A stretch of 52,193 nucleotides of DNA from Chloroflexota bacterium. Its GTDB lineage: Bacteria; Chloroflexota; Chloroflexia; Chloroflexales; Roseiflexaceae. Shown one piece after another: positions 8,945 to 16,345 of the stretch (the first letter of the stretch is position 1; each line of letters opens with the position of its first letter). Both the position numbers and the translations under genes were made by a program. The notes under the pieces are model-generated. The model saw only the letters and a list, made by a program, of their open reading frames with translations. It searched no databases and was not told the DNA's origin. The stretch covers positions 1 through 52,193 of the forward strand of contig JAGWYG010000016.1 in NCBI GenBank assembly GCA_018969485.1, given 5' to 3'.

Positions 8945-9270
8945 TCGTTCGGCGCGTGGGGTGCGCCGCGGTCGTGATGGCAGCGGCGCGTCCGGCCAAG
9001 CCCTGAGGCACGCGCGCAGGCCATCAGGGCGGGCCGCTGCGGCAGCGTTGGCGCTCCCGGTCCTCGTGAACCGTTCTGCCACGGTCCGTGCTGCCGACTC
9101 ATCCCGTGCAGCATTCGGTGGTGCGCCGGAACCGGCGGCTGTGCTGCTGGAGGTCACCAGTCGCGCGGATGACAGCCGCAGCCGGTGGGGCGATGTGCCG
9201 TGTTCCGCTCAATCGCATGTGCCAGGAGCAAGGCATGAAAATAGTTGGAATGCACGATGCAATTGCTCTG

Positions 9271-9499
9271 ATTCATCCCGCACGGCCCTTGACAGCATCG
9301 GTGCCGTCGAGTATGATGCTGAGGCTTGATCGATATCGCTGCCGCCGACCGTCGCCCTGACGGCGTCCGGCCCGATCGGTGCCAATGCCTCCTCCGTTGT
9401 GCTCCTTGGTCGTTTGTGTTCCGTGTTCCGTCTGCCACGATCGCTGATCATCGGTGATCATGGGTTCATGCCCGAATGCGGCGCGCGATCCCCGTCGAT
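9271..9499. repeat. 229-bp direct repeat, copy 1
   Basis: Begins ATTCATCCCGCACGGCCC and ends at CCCGTCGAT; it recurs at a 260-base offset with about nine mismatches in 229 positions. The 31 bases between the copies are unique. The repeat contains the minus-strand relic of the MTDDQR...TTKE cassette. Confidence 0.92.
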
Positions 9500-9530
9500 C
9501 TCAGTTTGCGGAATGCCGCATTAGCCCTGG

Positions 9531-9759
9531 ATTCATCCCGCACGGCCCTTGACCGCATCGGTGCCGTCGAGTATGATGCTGAGGCTCGATCGATATCGCT
9601 GCCGCCGACCGTCGCCCTGACGGCGTCCGGCCCGATCGGTGCCAATGCCTCCTCCGTAGTACTCCTTGGTCGTTTGTGTTCCGCGTTCCGTCTGCCACGA
9701 TCGCTGATCATCGGTGAGCGTGGGTTCATGCCCGAATGCGGCGCGCGATCCTCGTCGAT
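9531..9759. repeat. 229-bp direct repeat, copy 2
   Basis: Second copy of the 9271-9499 unit, from ATTCATCCCGCACGGCCC to CTCGTCGAT. Differences cluster at the minus-strand start codon region (GATCATGGG versus GAGCGTGGG), so only copy 1 keeps an ATG in front of the DDQR relic. Confidence 0.92.
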
Positions 9760-9970
9760 ACATCGACTGGGTCGCGAGCGACCCGGCGCGGCGTGTCGCG
9801 CCCGCCGCGATTGAACGCCTGTCGGCCCTCATCGATGACGGTTTGCCCGCAGTCGTCGCCCATGATGCGCGCTGGTACGCTGTGGCGTGCCGCATGTCGC
9901 GTGGCGCGCTGCCGTGGCGGCATCACTGTGGGCCGACTGCGATGACGACTGTGAGTGAAGGAGAACCACC

Positions 9971-10648
9971 ATGAGCGCACTGACGATCACGACCATCCGG
10001 GAGCACGGCGGGCTGTTCCAGGCCATCCCGGCCGGCGACGGGGTGCCGGCGTTCCGGCTGATGCAGACGCCGGTGACCAACGCGCAGTATCGCGCGGCCG
10101 TGCTGGCCGGCGTGGTGCCGCCGCCGGCGGCCAGCAACCAGGTGTGGCAGCTGCGCACCCACGACGACCACCCGGTGGTCGATGTGACGCTGGCGCAGGC
10201 GCAGGCCTATGCGCAGTGGCTGGGCGGCCGGCTGCCGCGGGCGGTGGAGTACGCGCGGGCGCAGGGCGCGCAGCGCTACCCGTGGGGCGACGCGGCGCCG
10301 GAGCCGCGGCACGCCAACCTGGCACAGCCGGCGCTGCTGCCGGTGGGCAGTTGCCCGGACGGCGCGGGGCCGTACGGCACGCTGGACCTGGTGGGCGGCG
10401 TGTGGGAGTGGGTGCTGCCCGAGCAGCCGGGCGAGGTGGCGGTCACCGGCGGGGCGTACTGCACGACGCTGGCGCAGTTGGCGGCGGCGGCGCGCGTGGC
10501 GGTGCGCACGCGCTACTACTGGCTGACGCCGGGGATGATCGGCTTCCGCGTGGCGGTGGGGCCGCAGCCGCCGGCGCGGGTGGCGCTCGTGCCGCCACGC
10601 CGGGGACGCGGGCGGCCGCGCAAGGACGCGCTGCCACGCGCCGCGTGA
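9971..10648 (+). CDS. FGE-sulfatase-fold (SUMF1/PvdO-type) protein with AT-hook tail
   Basis: 225 residues. The FGE/C-type-lectin-like domain spans ~25-195: TPVTNAQYRAAV, HPVVDVTLAQAQAYAQWLGGRLPRA, RYPWGD, GGVWEWV, TGGAYC and a terminal IGFRVAVG. It is shorter than enzymatic FGEs and the two active-site cysteines of formylglycine-generating enzymes are not evident, so a binding role is more likely than catalysis (inference). The last ~25 residues are basic and contain RRGRGRPRKD, an AT-hook-like DNA minor-groove motif. ATG at 9971 has AAGGAGA upstream. It is related to the FGE domain of the convergent minus-strand gene (shared TNAQYR.AV.AG). Confidence 0.85.
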   Translation: MSALTITTIREHGGLFQAIPAGDGVPAFRLMQTPVTNAQYRAAVLAGVVPPPAASNQVWQLRTHDDHPVVDVTLAQAQAYAQWLGGRLPRAVEYARAQGAQRYPWGDAAPEPRHANLAQPALLPVGSCPDGAGPYGTLDLVGGVWEWVLPEQPGEVAVTGGAYCTTLAQLAAAARVAVRTRYYWLTPGMIGFRVAVGPQPPARVALVPPRRGRGRPRKDALPRAA

Positions 10649-11072
10649 GGCGCGCGGCGCCGGGGCGGTGGCGCGCGGAGCGTGGGCGACGCGCGCCGGT
10701 GTCGCAAGCGACGACTGTGCGCGAGACCCGACGATGGCGCATGCGGGGGCCTTGCGCCAGGCGCCGTGTGAGCGCGATCGATGCGAGCCGCAACAGATCC
10801 TCATCGCCAGGTCTCGGCCATCCTCGTTCCAATGCCTCATCCGATCGACGTAATCTGGCCTGATCATCGCCCCGACAGGCATGCGCGCAGGAGCAGCCGG
10901 ATCACGCCGACGACGTCGCACATGTCGGCCATCATCACGTCGTCGCGAGCCGGCTCGCGCACGAGTCGCGCATGGCCGGCGTGAGAACCGGTGCGCTTGC
11001 ACGATGATGCGGCATCCGGCTGCATCGCAGGGGCAGCAGCGCACCCGGATGTGCCGGGGCTCCTGCGGCGCA
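10649..11072. other. 424-base spacer between convergent FGE genes
   Basis: No gene, RNA or clear terminator seen. I looked here for a diversity-generating template repeat (a near-copy of the FGE 3' ends differing at adenines) and for a reverse transcriptase; neither is visible. Weak complementary stretches around 10905-10950 (ACGACGTCG and CGTCGTCG) could fold. Confidence 0.5.
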
Positions 11073-12596
11073 TCAGCGATCGGGTGCAGGGTGCGGATCC
11101 ATGCGTTCCGCATCGAGCCGATCCCAGACGACGCGAAAGCCGATGTGATACCCGGATGTGTCGGCACCATAGATCAGCCGTGCCGCGATCCCGGTGGTGG
11201 CTGCATCGCAATAGAATGCGCCCCCGCGCACCACATACGCCCCATCGGCGACCCATTCCCACACATTGCCGGCCATATCGACCATGTGATGCGGGCTGAC
11301 GCCCTGCGGGTACGCGCCGACCGGCGTCGTGCCGCCGGGGCCATGCGGCCGGCAGTTGGCCCGCGTCTCGTCGTGTCGCTGATTGCCCCACGGCCAGCGA
11401 CGCCCATCGCTACCCTGCGCCGCCCAGGTCCATTCGGCATCGGTCGGCAGCCGCCCGCCGACCCAGCTGGCATATGCGCATGCGTCGGCCCGCGTGACCT
11501 GCACCACCGGATGGTGAGCGTACTGCGGATCCATCAGCCGCTCGGCGTGCCGTCCCGCCGGCTGGCCGCAGACCCCCGCTGTCACTGCCCGACGGTACTG
11601 TGCGTTGGTGATTGGTGCGCGCGTCATCCAGTAGGCTGGCGCTGCGCTGTCAGGCGATAGCGTGACCGGCACCGCGTCGACTGTCTCCTGCCAGCGCTCC
11701 AGCAGTGCATCCAGCCGCGCGTTGAACCACGCGGGCTCCTTGGGCTGTGACTGAAACCCGGCATGCTGGATGTCATTGCGCACCTCCTGCACAGTGCGTC
11801 TGATATCCCCAACCTCGCTGCTCCAGCGCGTCTCCTGCGCCTGCCGCTCCTCGCGCCTGTACGCGCGCCAGCCAGGGCCGGCCGCGGCGTCGCTCCCACC
11901 ATACGAAATCCAGCCCTCGCGCACCACCGAGATTGCCTCGCTGTACCGTCCCATCGAACGGTACAGGCGGGCCAGCGCGATCAGCGCCTGCTGGCCCTGC
12001 ATGCTGCCGAGCCCGTGACCGCGCGTTTGCAGTGGTCCGGCCATGGCGCGCAGCTGGTCGAGCACCGGCAGCAGCGCCGGCAGATGCTCCGCGATTTCCG
12101 GCCTTGTGGCGTCCAGCGTCTCGACCAGCTGTTCGGCTGATGAATGCTGGCCTCGACTGCGGCCGATCAGCAGCGATCCGGTGCGGATGGTCGTGAGGTC
12201 GCCGCTGAATGCCTCGAGGTCACGTTTGAGCAGCCCCAGCGCGCGGGGCTGCCTGCCTGCGCGCCCACCATCTCGCCAGCGCTTCATCAGCGACTTGTTG
12301 ATCGCGTCCGTCGATCGGACGATCCCGCCCGCCTGTCCAGTGCGCAGCATCAGCATGAGGTCACGCGACCACGCCAGAACATCCAGAAAGGTGGTCAGCT
12401 CCCAGATCGGACTTTGGGCTGGCTGTGGTTTATACTCGGCATAGACCACGCGTATATTGGCATGACCTGGATTGATCGACTGGACGTATTGAATGCATGC
12501 GGCAGCAAAGAATGGCTGACTTCGGAAACCGTGTGTGATATCGAGCATGATATCATCTGTTTTTCTGGATAGCTCCTCGATGAGGATCGTAAACAA
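11073..12596 (-). CDS. C-terminal part of CARF(DxTHG)-HEPN-FGE fusion protein (broken gene)
   Basis: This 507-codon frame follows directly, in the same frame, after the UAA that ends the 12597-12863 frame, so the two are one gene with a single nonsense codon. DITHGFRSQP (residues 19-28 here) is the DxTHG motif of Csx1/Csx2 (TM1812) CRISPR-associated proteins; IRVVYAEYKP and the following helices complete the CARF domain. A helical region to ~310 holds EVRNDIQHAG, whose R-N-x3-H (Arg273, His278) is the HEPN RNase signature. From ~320 a complete FGE-sulfatase fold follows (APITNAQYRRAV, GGRLPTDAEW, RWPWGN, MAGNVWEWV, YVVRGGAFYC, YHIGFRVVW). The likely role, ligand-triggered RNA cleavage with an added binding module, is inferred. 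Confidence 0.8.
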   Translation of the reverse strand: MFTILIEELSRKTDDIMLDITHGFRSQPFFAAACIQYVQSINPGHANIRVVYAEYKPQPAQSPIWELTTFLDVLAWSRDLMLMLRTGQAGGIVRSTDAINKSLMKRWRDGGRAGRQPRALGLLKRDLEAFSGDLTTIRTGSLLIGRSRGQHSSAEQLVETLDATRPEIAEHLPALLPVLDQLRAMAGPLQTRGHGLGSMQGQQALIALARLYRSMGRYSEAISVVREGWISYGGSDAAAGPGWRAYRREERQAQETRWSSEVGDIRRTVQEVRNDIQHAGFQSQPKEPAWFNARLDALLERWQETVDAVPVTLSPDSAAPAYWMTRAPITNAQYRRAVTAGVCGQPAGRHAERLMDPQYAHHPVVQVTRADACAYASWVGGRLPTDAEWTWAAQGSDGRRWPWGNQRHDETRANCRPHGPGGTTPVGAYPQGVSPHHMVDMAGNVWEWVADGAYVVRGGAFYCDAATTGIAARLIYGADTSGYHIGFRVVWDRLDAERMDPHPAPDR

Positions 12597-12863
12597 TTAC
12601 CATAGCTCGCTGTGTCCCTGTTCTGTAGGAATGTGCCTATGACAAATAGAATTTGGCGATAATGTGCTCGTTATCAGTGCTCCGTGTCTGTCCCATGCTT
12701 CTTTGGTGGCAATGAACACAATGTCATCAATATGTGTACCGTTGTGTTTGAGTGCCGTCACAATTGCTTCTATGCAATAGCATGTTGTGATGATTTGCTG
12801 GCCGTCAAACGTATAATTCACTGCCTGATAGTTGCCTGTCCCGACAAAGCTGATGACGCGCAT
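12597..12863 (-). CDS. N-terminal part of the same CARF(DxTHG)-HEPN-FGE gene
   Basis: 88 residues: MRVISFVGTGNYQAVNYTF is the first strand and glycine-rich turn of the Csx2/TM1812-type CARF domain; IDDIVFIATKEAWDRH is the second strand region. It ends TEQGHSELW and a TAA at 12599-12597; reading on in frame gives LFTILIEEL and then the DITHG motif, matching the usual continuity of the family. A single base change (for example GAA or CAA to TAA) would explain the break. Start chosen at 12863, with GAGGA five bases upstream. The DNA here is clearly more AT-rich than the flanks, suggesting horizontal acquisition. Confidence 0.75.
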   Translation of the reverse strand: MRVISFVGTGNYQAVNYTFDGQQIITTCYCIEAIVTALKHNGTHIDDIVFIATKEAWDRHGALITSTLSPNSICHRHIPTEQGHSELW

Positions 12864-12873
12864 CGCATTCCTC

Positions 12874-13268
12874 GCACGATTCGGCTCGGCTCGACGATTG
12901 TTGCAGTGCTGATACCAGAGCTCCGAGGTATCCACGGGATGGCCGTTCTGCGGTGCGTCGTGGCCCGCCAGAGAATCCATTCATCGATGGTCGACTACGC
13001 ATCATTATAGCTGGATAGCTGGCAATCCGGCCCGGTTCAATGCCGTGGACCATTAACGGGACCATTATTGCCAACATCGCAACCATGCACGATTCGGCTC
13101 GGCCCGACGATCGTTGCAGTGCTGACACCAGAACTCCGAGGTATCCACGGGATGGCTGCGCTGCAGCGCGTTGTGGCCCGCGGACTATGCACCATGATAG
13201 CTGGCAGTACGGCCTGGTTCGATGCCGTGGACCATCAATGGGGCCATCATTGCCAACATCGTAGCCAC
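12874..13268. repeat. Tandem duplication of the CARF-gene leader
   Basis: Two head-to-tail copies of one segment: copy 1 at 12874-13086, copy 2 at 13087-13268 (offset 213). Shared blocks include GCACGATTCGGCTCGG, GAGGTATCCACGGGATGG and GATGCCGTGGACCAT-like sequence; copy 1 carries roughly 30 extra bases near 12975-13000. The repeat boundary is 11 bases upstream of the CARF gene ATG, so the 5' untranslated and promoter region has been duplicated. No repeated 25-40-base units with spacers are present, so this is not a CRISPR array. Confidence 0.8.
13004..13009 (-). promoter_or_regulatory. Candidate -10 box for the CARF gene
   Basis: The complementary strand reads TATAAT here, about 140 bases upstream of the CARF gene start. 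The equivalent place in the second leader copy reads TATCAT. No good -35 hexamer is found at 17 bases, so this is only a candidate. Confidence 0.3.
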
Positions 13269-13534
13269 CGTGCACGCGTCATTCCGTGCGTCCGCCCGCC
13301 GGCGCGGCGACGGGGCATTGTGGCAGCAGGCCAGCGCGGCACCCTCAGGCAGGTGGCCGATGGCCGCACTGCCGAGACCATGGGCACATGGCAGCGGCGG
13401 CCTGCGCCGGCCGCGCAGCGTGCCAGGCGCGCGGCGCCGCCATGGCGCAGACGGATGTCGCCCGCGCCGTGCTATACTGCGGCGGCGAGGAATGGCGTGG
13501 CCCGGATGGCCACGGCCGGATGCCGGGAGCCGCG
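13269..13534. other. Divergent upstream region of the polysaccharide cluster
   Basis: 266 bases without a supported gene. It holds a plus-strand TATACT at 13473-13478, about 57 bases upstream of the methyltransferase start, which may be its -10 box; no convincing -35 is seen at the proper distance. Confidence 0.35.
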
Positions 13535-14416
13535 ATGACGATGCCGACCCCACACCCCGATGACGAGCGCGAGGCACAGTTGGTGGCGCGCATCGACGCC
13601 TGGCTGGGGCACATGACGTGGCGGCCGGACTACGACGCCTGGCGGGCGGGCCGGATCTGGCAGGAGCGGCACCAGGCGGCGCGGCTGGCGCTGATCGCGC
13701 GGTATGCCGGGCCGGTCGGCGGGCGGCGGGTGCTCGACGTGGGCAGCGGCATGGGCGGCACAGCGGTGGCGCTGGCGCTGGACGGCGCCCGGGTGACGGC
13801 GCTGGAGTACCATCGGCCGTACTGCGACATCATCCGGCTGCGCGCGGCGCGCTACGCGCTGGCATTGCCGGTGGTGAACGGCGCCGGCGAGGCGCTGCCG
13901 TTGCCCGACGGTGCCGCCGACATCGTGTTGTGCTGGGATGTCGTCGAGCACGTCCAGGATCCGATGGCGCTGCTCGCCGAACTGGCGCGGGTCATGGCGC
14001 CCGGCGGCGTGCTGCTGCTGACGGTGATCAACCGGCTGGCCTTCCGCGATCCGCACTACCACCTGCCGTGGCTCAACTGGATGCCGCGCCGCTGGGCCGA
14101 ATGGATCATCGAGCGGCGCGGGCGCAGCAAGCGCGGCGCCGCCTTCCGCGACATGCAGCGGCTGTCACAGATGCATTACTTCACGTTCGCCGGGTTCGTC
14201 CGGCGTGCCCGCATGCATGGACTGGCGGTCGACGACATCGGCGAACTGGCGCTGCGCCGTGGCGAGCGGCGTGCGGGCGGCATGAAGGGCCGGCTGCGCG
14301 ATGGGTTGCGCCGCATCGGCGTGCTGATGCCGGCCTACCGGCTGTATCGCCTGCTGTTCCAGGGCACCTTCGAACTGGTCGTGCGGCGCGACGATGGCGA
14401 TGCTGCAACGACGTGA
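13535..14416 (+). CDS. Class I SAM-dependent methyltransferase
   Basis: 293 residues, Methyltransf_11/25 type. Motif I is VLDVGSGMGGTAVAL (~60-74), the acidic residue after strand 2 lies in VTALEYHR, ADIVLCWDVVEHVQDP and LARVMAPGGVLLLTV are motifs II-III. The C-terminal ~100 residues (HYLPWLNW-like segment, RRGRSKRG) are typical of polysaccharide or lipid methyltransferases. Start 13535 has GGGAG five bases upstream; an in-frame ATG at 13520 is possible. The next gene begins inside its 3' end. Substrate unknown; the context points to a surface glycan. Confidence 0.82.
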   Translation: MTMPTPHPDDEREAQLVARIDAWLGHMTWRPDYDAWRAGRIWQERHQAARLALIARYAGPVGGRRVLDVGSGMGGTAVALALDGARVTALEYHRPYCDIIRLRAARYALALPVVNGAGEALPLPDGAADIVLCWDVVEHVQDPMALLAELARVMAPGGVLLLTVINRLAFRDPHYHLPWLNWMPRRWAEWIIERRGRSKRGAAFRDMQRLSQMHYFTFAGFVRRARMHGLAVDDIGELALRRGERRAGGMKGRLRDGLRRIGVLMPAYRLYRLLFQGTFELVVRRDDGDAATT

Positions 14417-16298
14417 CTGGCGCTGGCTGGCGGCGGCGCTATGCGTGGCGCCGCTGGCGTGGTGGCTGGCGCTCCAGGCACCGGCGACGCTGCGGCTGCA
14501 GCCGGGCGGCGACGCGCTGACGCGCCAGCGCTGGCACGATGCGCCGTACCTCAGCGGCTTCAATGCCCCCGAGCCGGCTGATGCCGCGTGGTGGCAGGCG
14601 CCGCTGCGCTGGCGCTGGGCTGGCAGCGAGTCGCGCATCCGTGCGCCGTGGGCCGGCGGCGGGCCATGGCGCGCCGACCTGACCCTCGCCAGCGGGCGGG
14701 CCGACGGCTCGGCAATTGCGCTGCACCTGGTGTTCGGCGACACGCGCAGCACGGTGGTGGTCGGCGCGCTGCCGCGCCGCTACCGGCTGCTCGGGCCGGC
14801 GCGCGCTGGCGTGGTGGACATCGTGATGCACGCGCCGCGGTATCAGGTGCCCGGCGATCCGCGCGATCTCGGGCTGGTGATGGTCGATGCCGAACTGCGT
14901 GCGCTGCCCGGCTGGCGCCACGCCGATGCCGCGAGCCTGGGCTGGCTGCTGGTGATCGTCGCGGTGGCGGCGGTCGCCGGCGTGGCGACGCTGCCGCGCG
15001 GCAGGCGCGCGCTGCCCGCCTGGGCAGCCGTCCTGACGCTGACGGCCGTCACGCTCGGCTGGCGTTTCGCGCTGGGCGTGGCCATCCCGGCCTATGGCTG
15101 GCTGGCGCTGGCGAGCCTGCCGCTGCTGCTGCTCGTGCGCACCGGCGTGCGACGGCTCTGCCCCGACGACCCGCACGGCGCCGCGGCGGCGGCCGGCGCC
15201 TGGGCGCTCGGCTTCGTGGTGCGCCTCGCCGGCGTGCTGCACCCCGGCGCGCGCTTCAGCGACCTGGGGCTGCACGTCAACCATCTGACGCGGGTGCTCG
15301 GCGGCGATCTGCTGTTCACCACCGGGCTGCCGTGCGAGGCCGGCGCCGGGCCGCAGCCGTACCCGCCGGCGCTGTACATCCTGCTCGCGCCCGCCCGGCT
15401 GCTGGTCGACGATTCGCGCCAGTCGGCCGGGTTCCTGCTGCAGAGCGGCGTCGCCGCGCTGGAGAGCCTCGGCGCGGTGGCGTGCTGGTTCCTGCTGCGG
15501 CGCGCCGGCGTCGCGCCGTGGGGCGCAGCGGCGGCCGCGCTGGTGTATGCCGTCCTGCCGGCGACGTTGCGCTCGTACTCGGTCGGCGAGCTGACCAACC
15601 TGTTCGGCCAGGCGTTGATTGCGCCGGTGCTGGTGGTGCTGGCGCTGGGCGAGCGGCGGCAGCGCCTGGCGGCGGTGGCCGGCGGGCTGCTGGTGCTGGC
15701 CATCCTGCTCGGCCATACGGGCGCGACGCTGTCGCTGCTGGCGTGCGCCGGCGCGTGGCTGCTGCTCAGCCGCCTCGCCGGCGCCTGGCCGCGGCGCGTG
15801 CTGGTGATCGGCATCGGCATGGTGGTGCTGGCGGCGCTCGGCTACTATTCGGCCTTCGGCGATGTACCGGCGGCGCGCGAGCAGGCGGCGCGCGCGCTCG
15901 CCGCCCAGGGCGTGCGCTGCCCGCCCGGCATTCCGGTGGGCGACAAGCTGATCGGCGTGCTGGGTGGCGCTCTCGCCAGCAATGCGCTGCTCCCGCCGCT
16001 GGCGCTGGTCGCCGGGCTGGCCGGCGCGTGGCTGCTGCGCATGCGCGCCGCGCGCCACGCCGTGCTGGCGGCCTGGCTCGGCGTCGTGCTCAGCCTGGCC
16101 ACCCTGCTGGTCAGCGATCAGGCAGTGCGCTGGCAGCTGTTCCTGACCCCTGCGGTCGCCATCGGGGTGGGGGCCACCGCGGCGGCGCTGCGCCGGCGGG
16201 GCCGGGCCGGCGCCGGCGTGGCGCTGGGCCTGCTGGGTAGCATCGTGCTGCTCAGCCTGATCCGCTGGATCGATCAGGTGGTCCGATATCTGCATTGA
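14394..16298 (+). CDS. Polytopic membrane protein, GT-C-like, of polysaccharide cluster
   Basis: 634 residues. One N-terminal helix, a periplasmic beta-rich domain (~35-185), then about ten transmembrane helices rich in Leu/Ala/Val. FSDLGLHVNHLTRVLGGDLLF with an acidic residue after a helix resembles the first extracytoplasmic loop of GT-C transferases, and GPQPYPPALYILLAP follows. I do not recognise a named family. Overlaps the methyltransferase gene by 23 bases; ATG at 14400 is an alternative start. Likely acts with the next gene, which has a similar layout. Confidence 0.65.
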   Translation: MAMLQRRDWRWLAAALCVAPLAWWLALQAPATLRLQPGGDALTRQRWHDAPYLSGFNAPEPADAAWWQAPLRWRWAGSESRIRAPWAGGGPWRADLTLASGRADGSAIALHLVFGDTRSTVVVGALPRRYRLLGPARAGVVDIVMHAPRYQVPGDPRDLGLVMVDAELRALPGWRHADAASLGWLLVIVAVAAVAGVATLPRGRRALPAWAAVLTLTAVTLGWRFALGVAIPAYGWLALASLPLLLLVRTGVRRLCPDDPHGAAAAAGAWALGFVVRLAGVLHPGARFSDLGLHVNHLTRVLGGDLLFTTGLPCEAGAGPQPYPPALYILLAPARLLVDDSRQSAGFLLQSGVAALESLGAVACWFLLRRAGVAPWGAAAAALVYAVLPATLRSYSVGELTNLFGQALIAPVLVVLALGERRQRLAAVAGGLLVLAILLGHTGATLSLLACAGAWLLLSRLAGAWPRRVLVIGIGMVVLAALGYYSAFGDVPAAREQAARALAAQGVRCPPGIPVGDKLIGVLGGALASNALLPPLALVAGLAGAWLLRMRAARHAVLAAWLGVVLSLATLLVSDQAVRWQLFLTPAVAIGVGATAAALRRRGRAGAGVALGLLGSIVLLSLIRWIDQVVRYLH

Positions 16299-16305
16299 GG
16301 CCGAT

Positions 16306-16327
16306 GCCCGCCCATGCGCGGGCGGGC
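16306..16327 (+). promoter_or_regulatory. Perfect 8-bp hairpin between polysaccharide genes
   Basis: GCCCGCCC at 16306-16313 and GGGCGGGC at 16320-16327 flank a six-base loop. It lies immediately after the upstream stop (16298) and just before the GGAGGT ribosome site (16331-16336) of the next gene. No T-run; it probably modulates mRNA stability or translation rather than ending transcription. Confidence 0.5.
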
Positions 16328-16345
16328 TGGGGAGGTGGCGCGCGG

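Larger units (their letters stand above)
8945..9970. other. Gene-poor accessory spacer with duplicated cassette relics
   Basis: About 1 kb without a convincing gene. It is dominated by a 229-bp direct duplication (9271-9499 and 9531-9759). On the minus strand each copy reads ITDDQRSW or LTDDQRSW, then TTKE, a diverged relic of the small-gene cassette found at 26.6-28.0 kb. On the plus strand an open frame at 9714-9974 (86 codons) ends in an ATGA overlap with the FGE gene and could be a small coupled gene, but it starts inside the repeat and resembles nothing known; I do not annotate it as a gene. A short palindrome GGTCGCGAGCGACC lies at 9770-9783. Confidence 0.6.

Noticed and set aside
9714-9974. 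86-codon plus-strand frame ending in an ATGA overlap with the FGE gene
   Set aside because: Starts within the direct repeat, no ribosome site for the start, no recognisable sequence; a one-in-three frame coincidence explains the overlap.
10649-11072. DGR template repeat or reverse transcriptase between the FGE genes
   Set aside because: No near-copy of either FGE 3' end and no frame with RT motifs such as YxDD found in the window.
12874-13268. Possible CRISPR array upstream of the CARF gene
   Set aside because: Only two long (~200 bp) imperfect copies; no short repeats with regular unique spacers.
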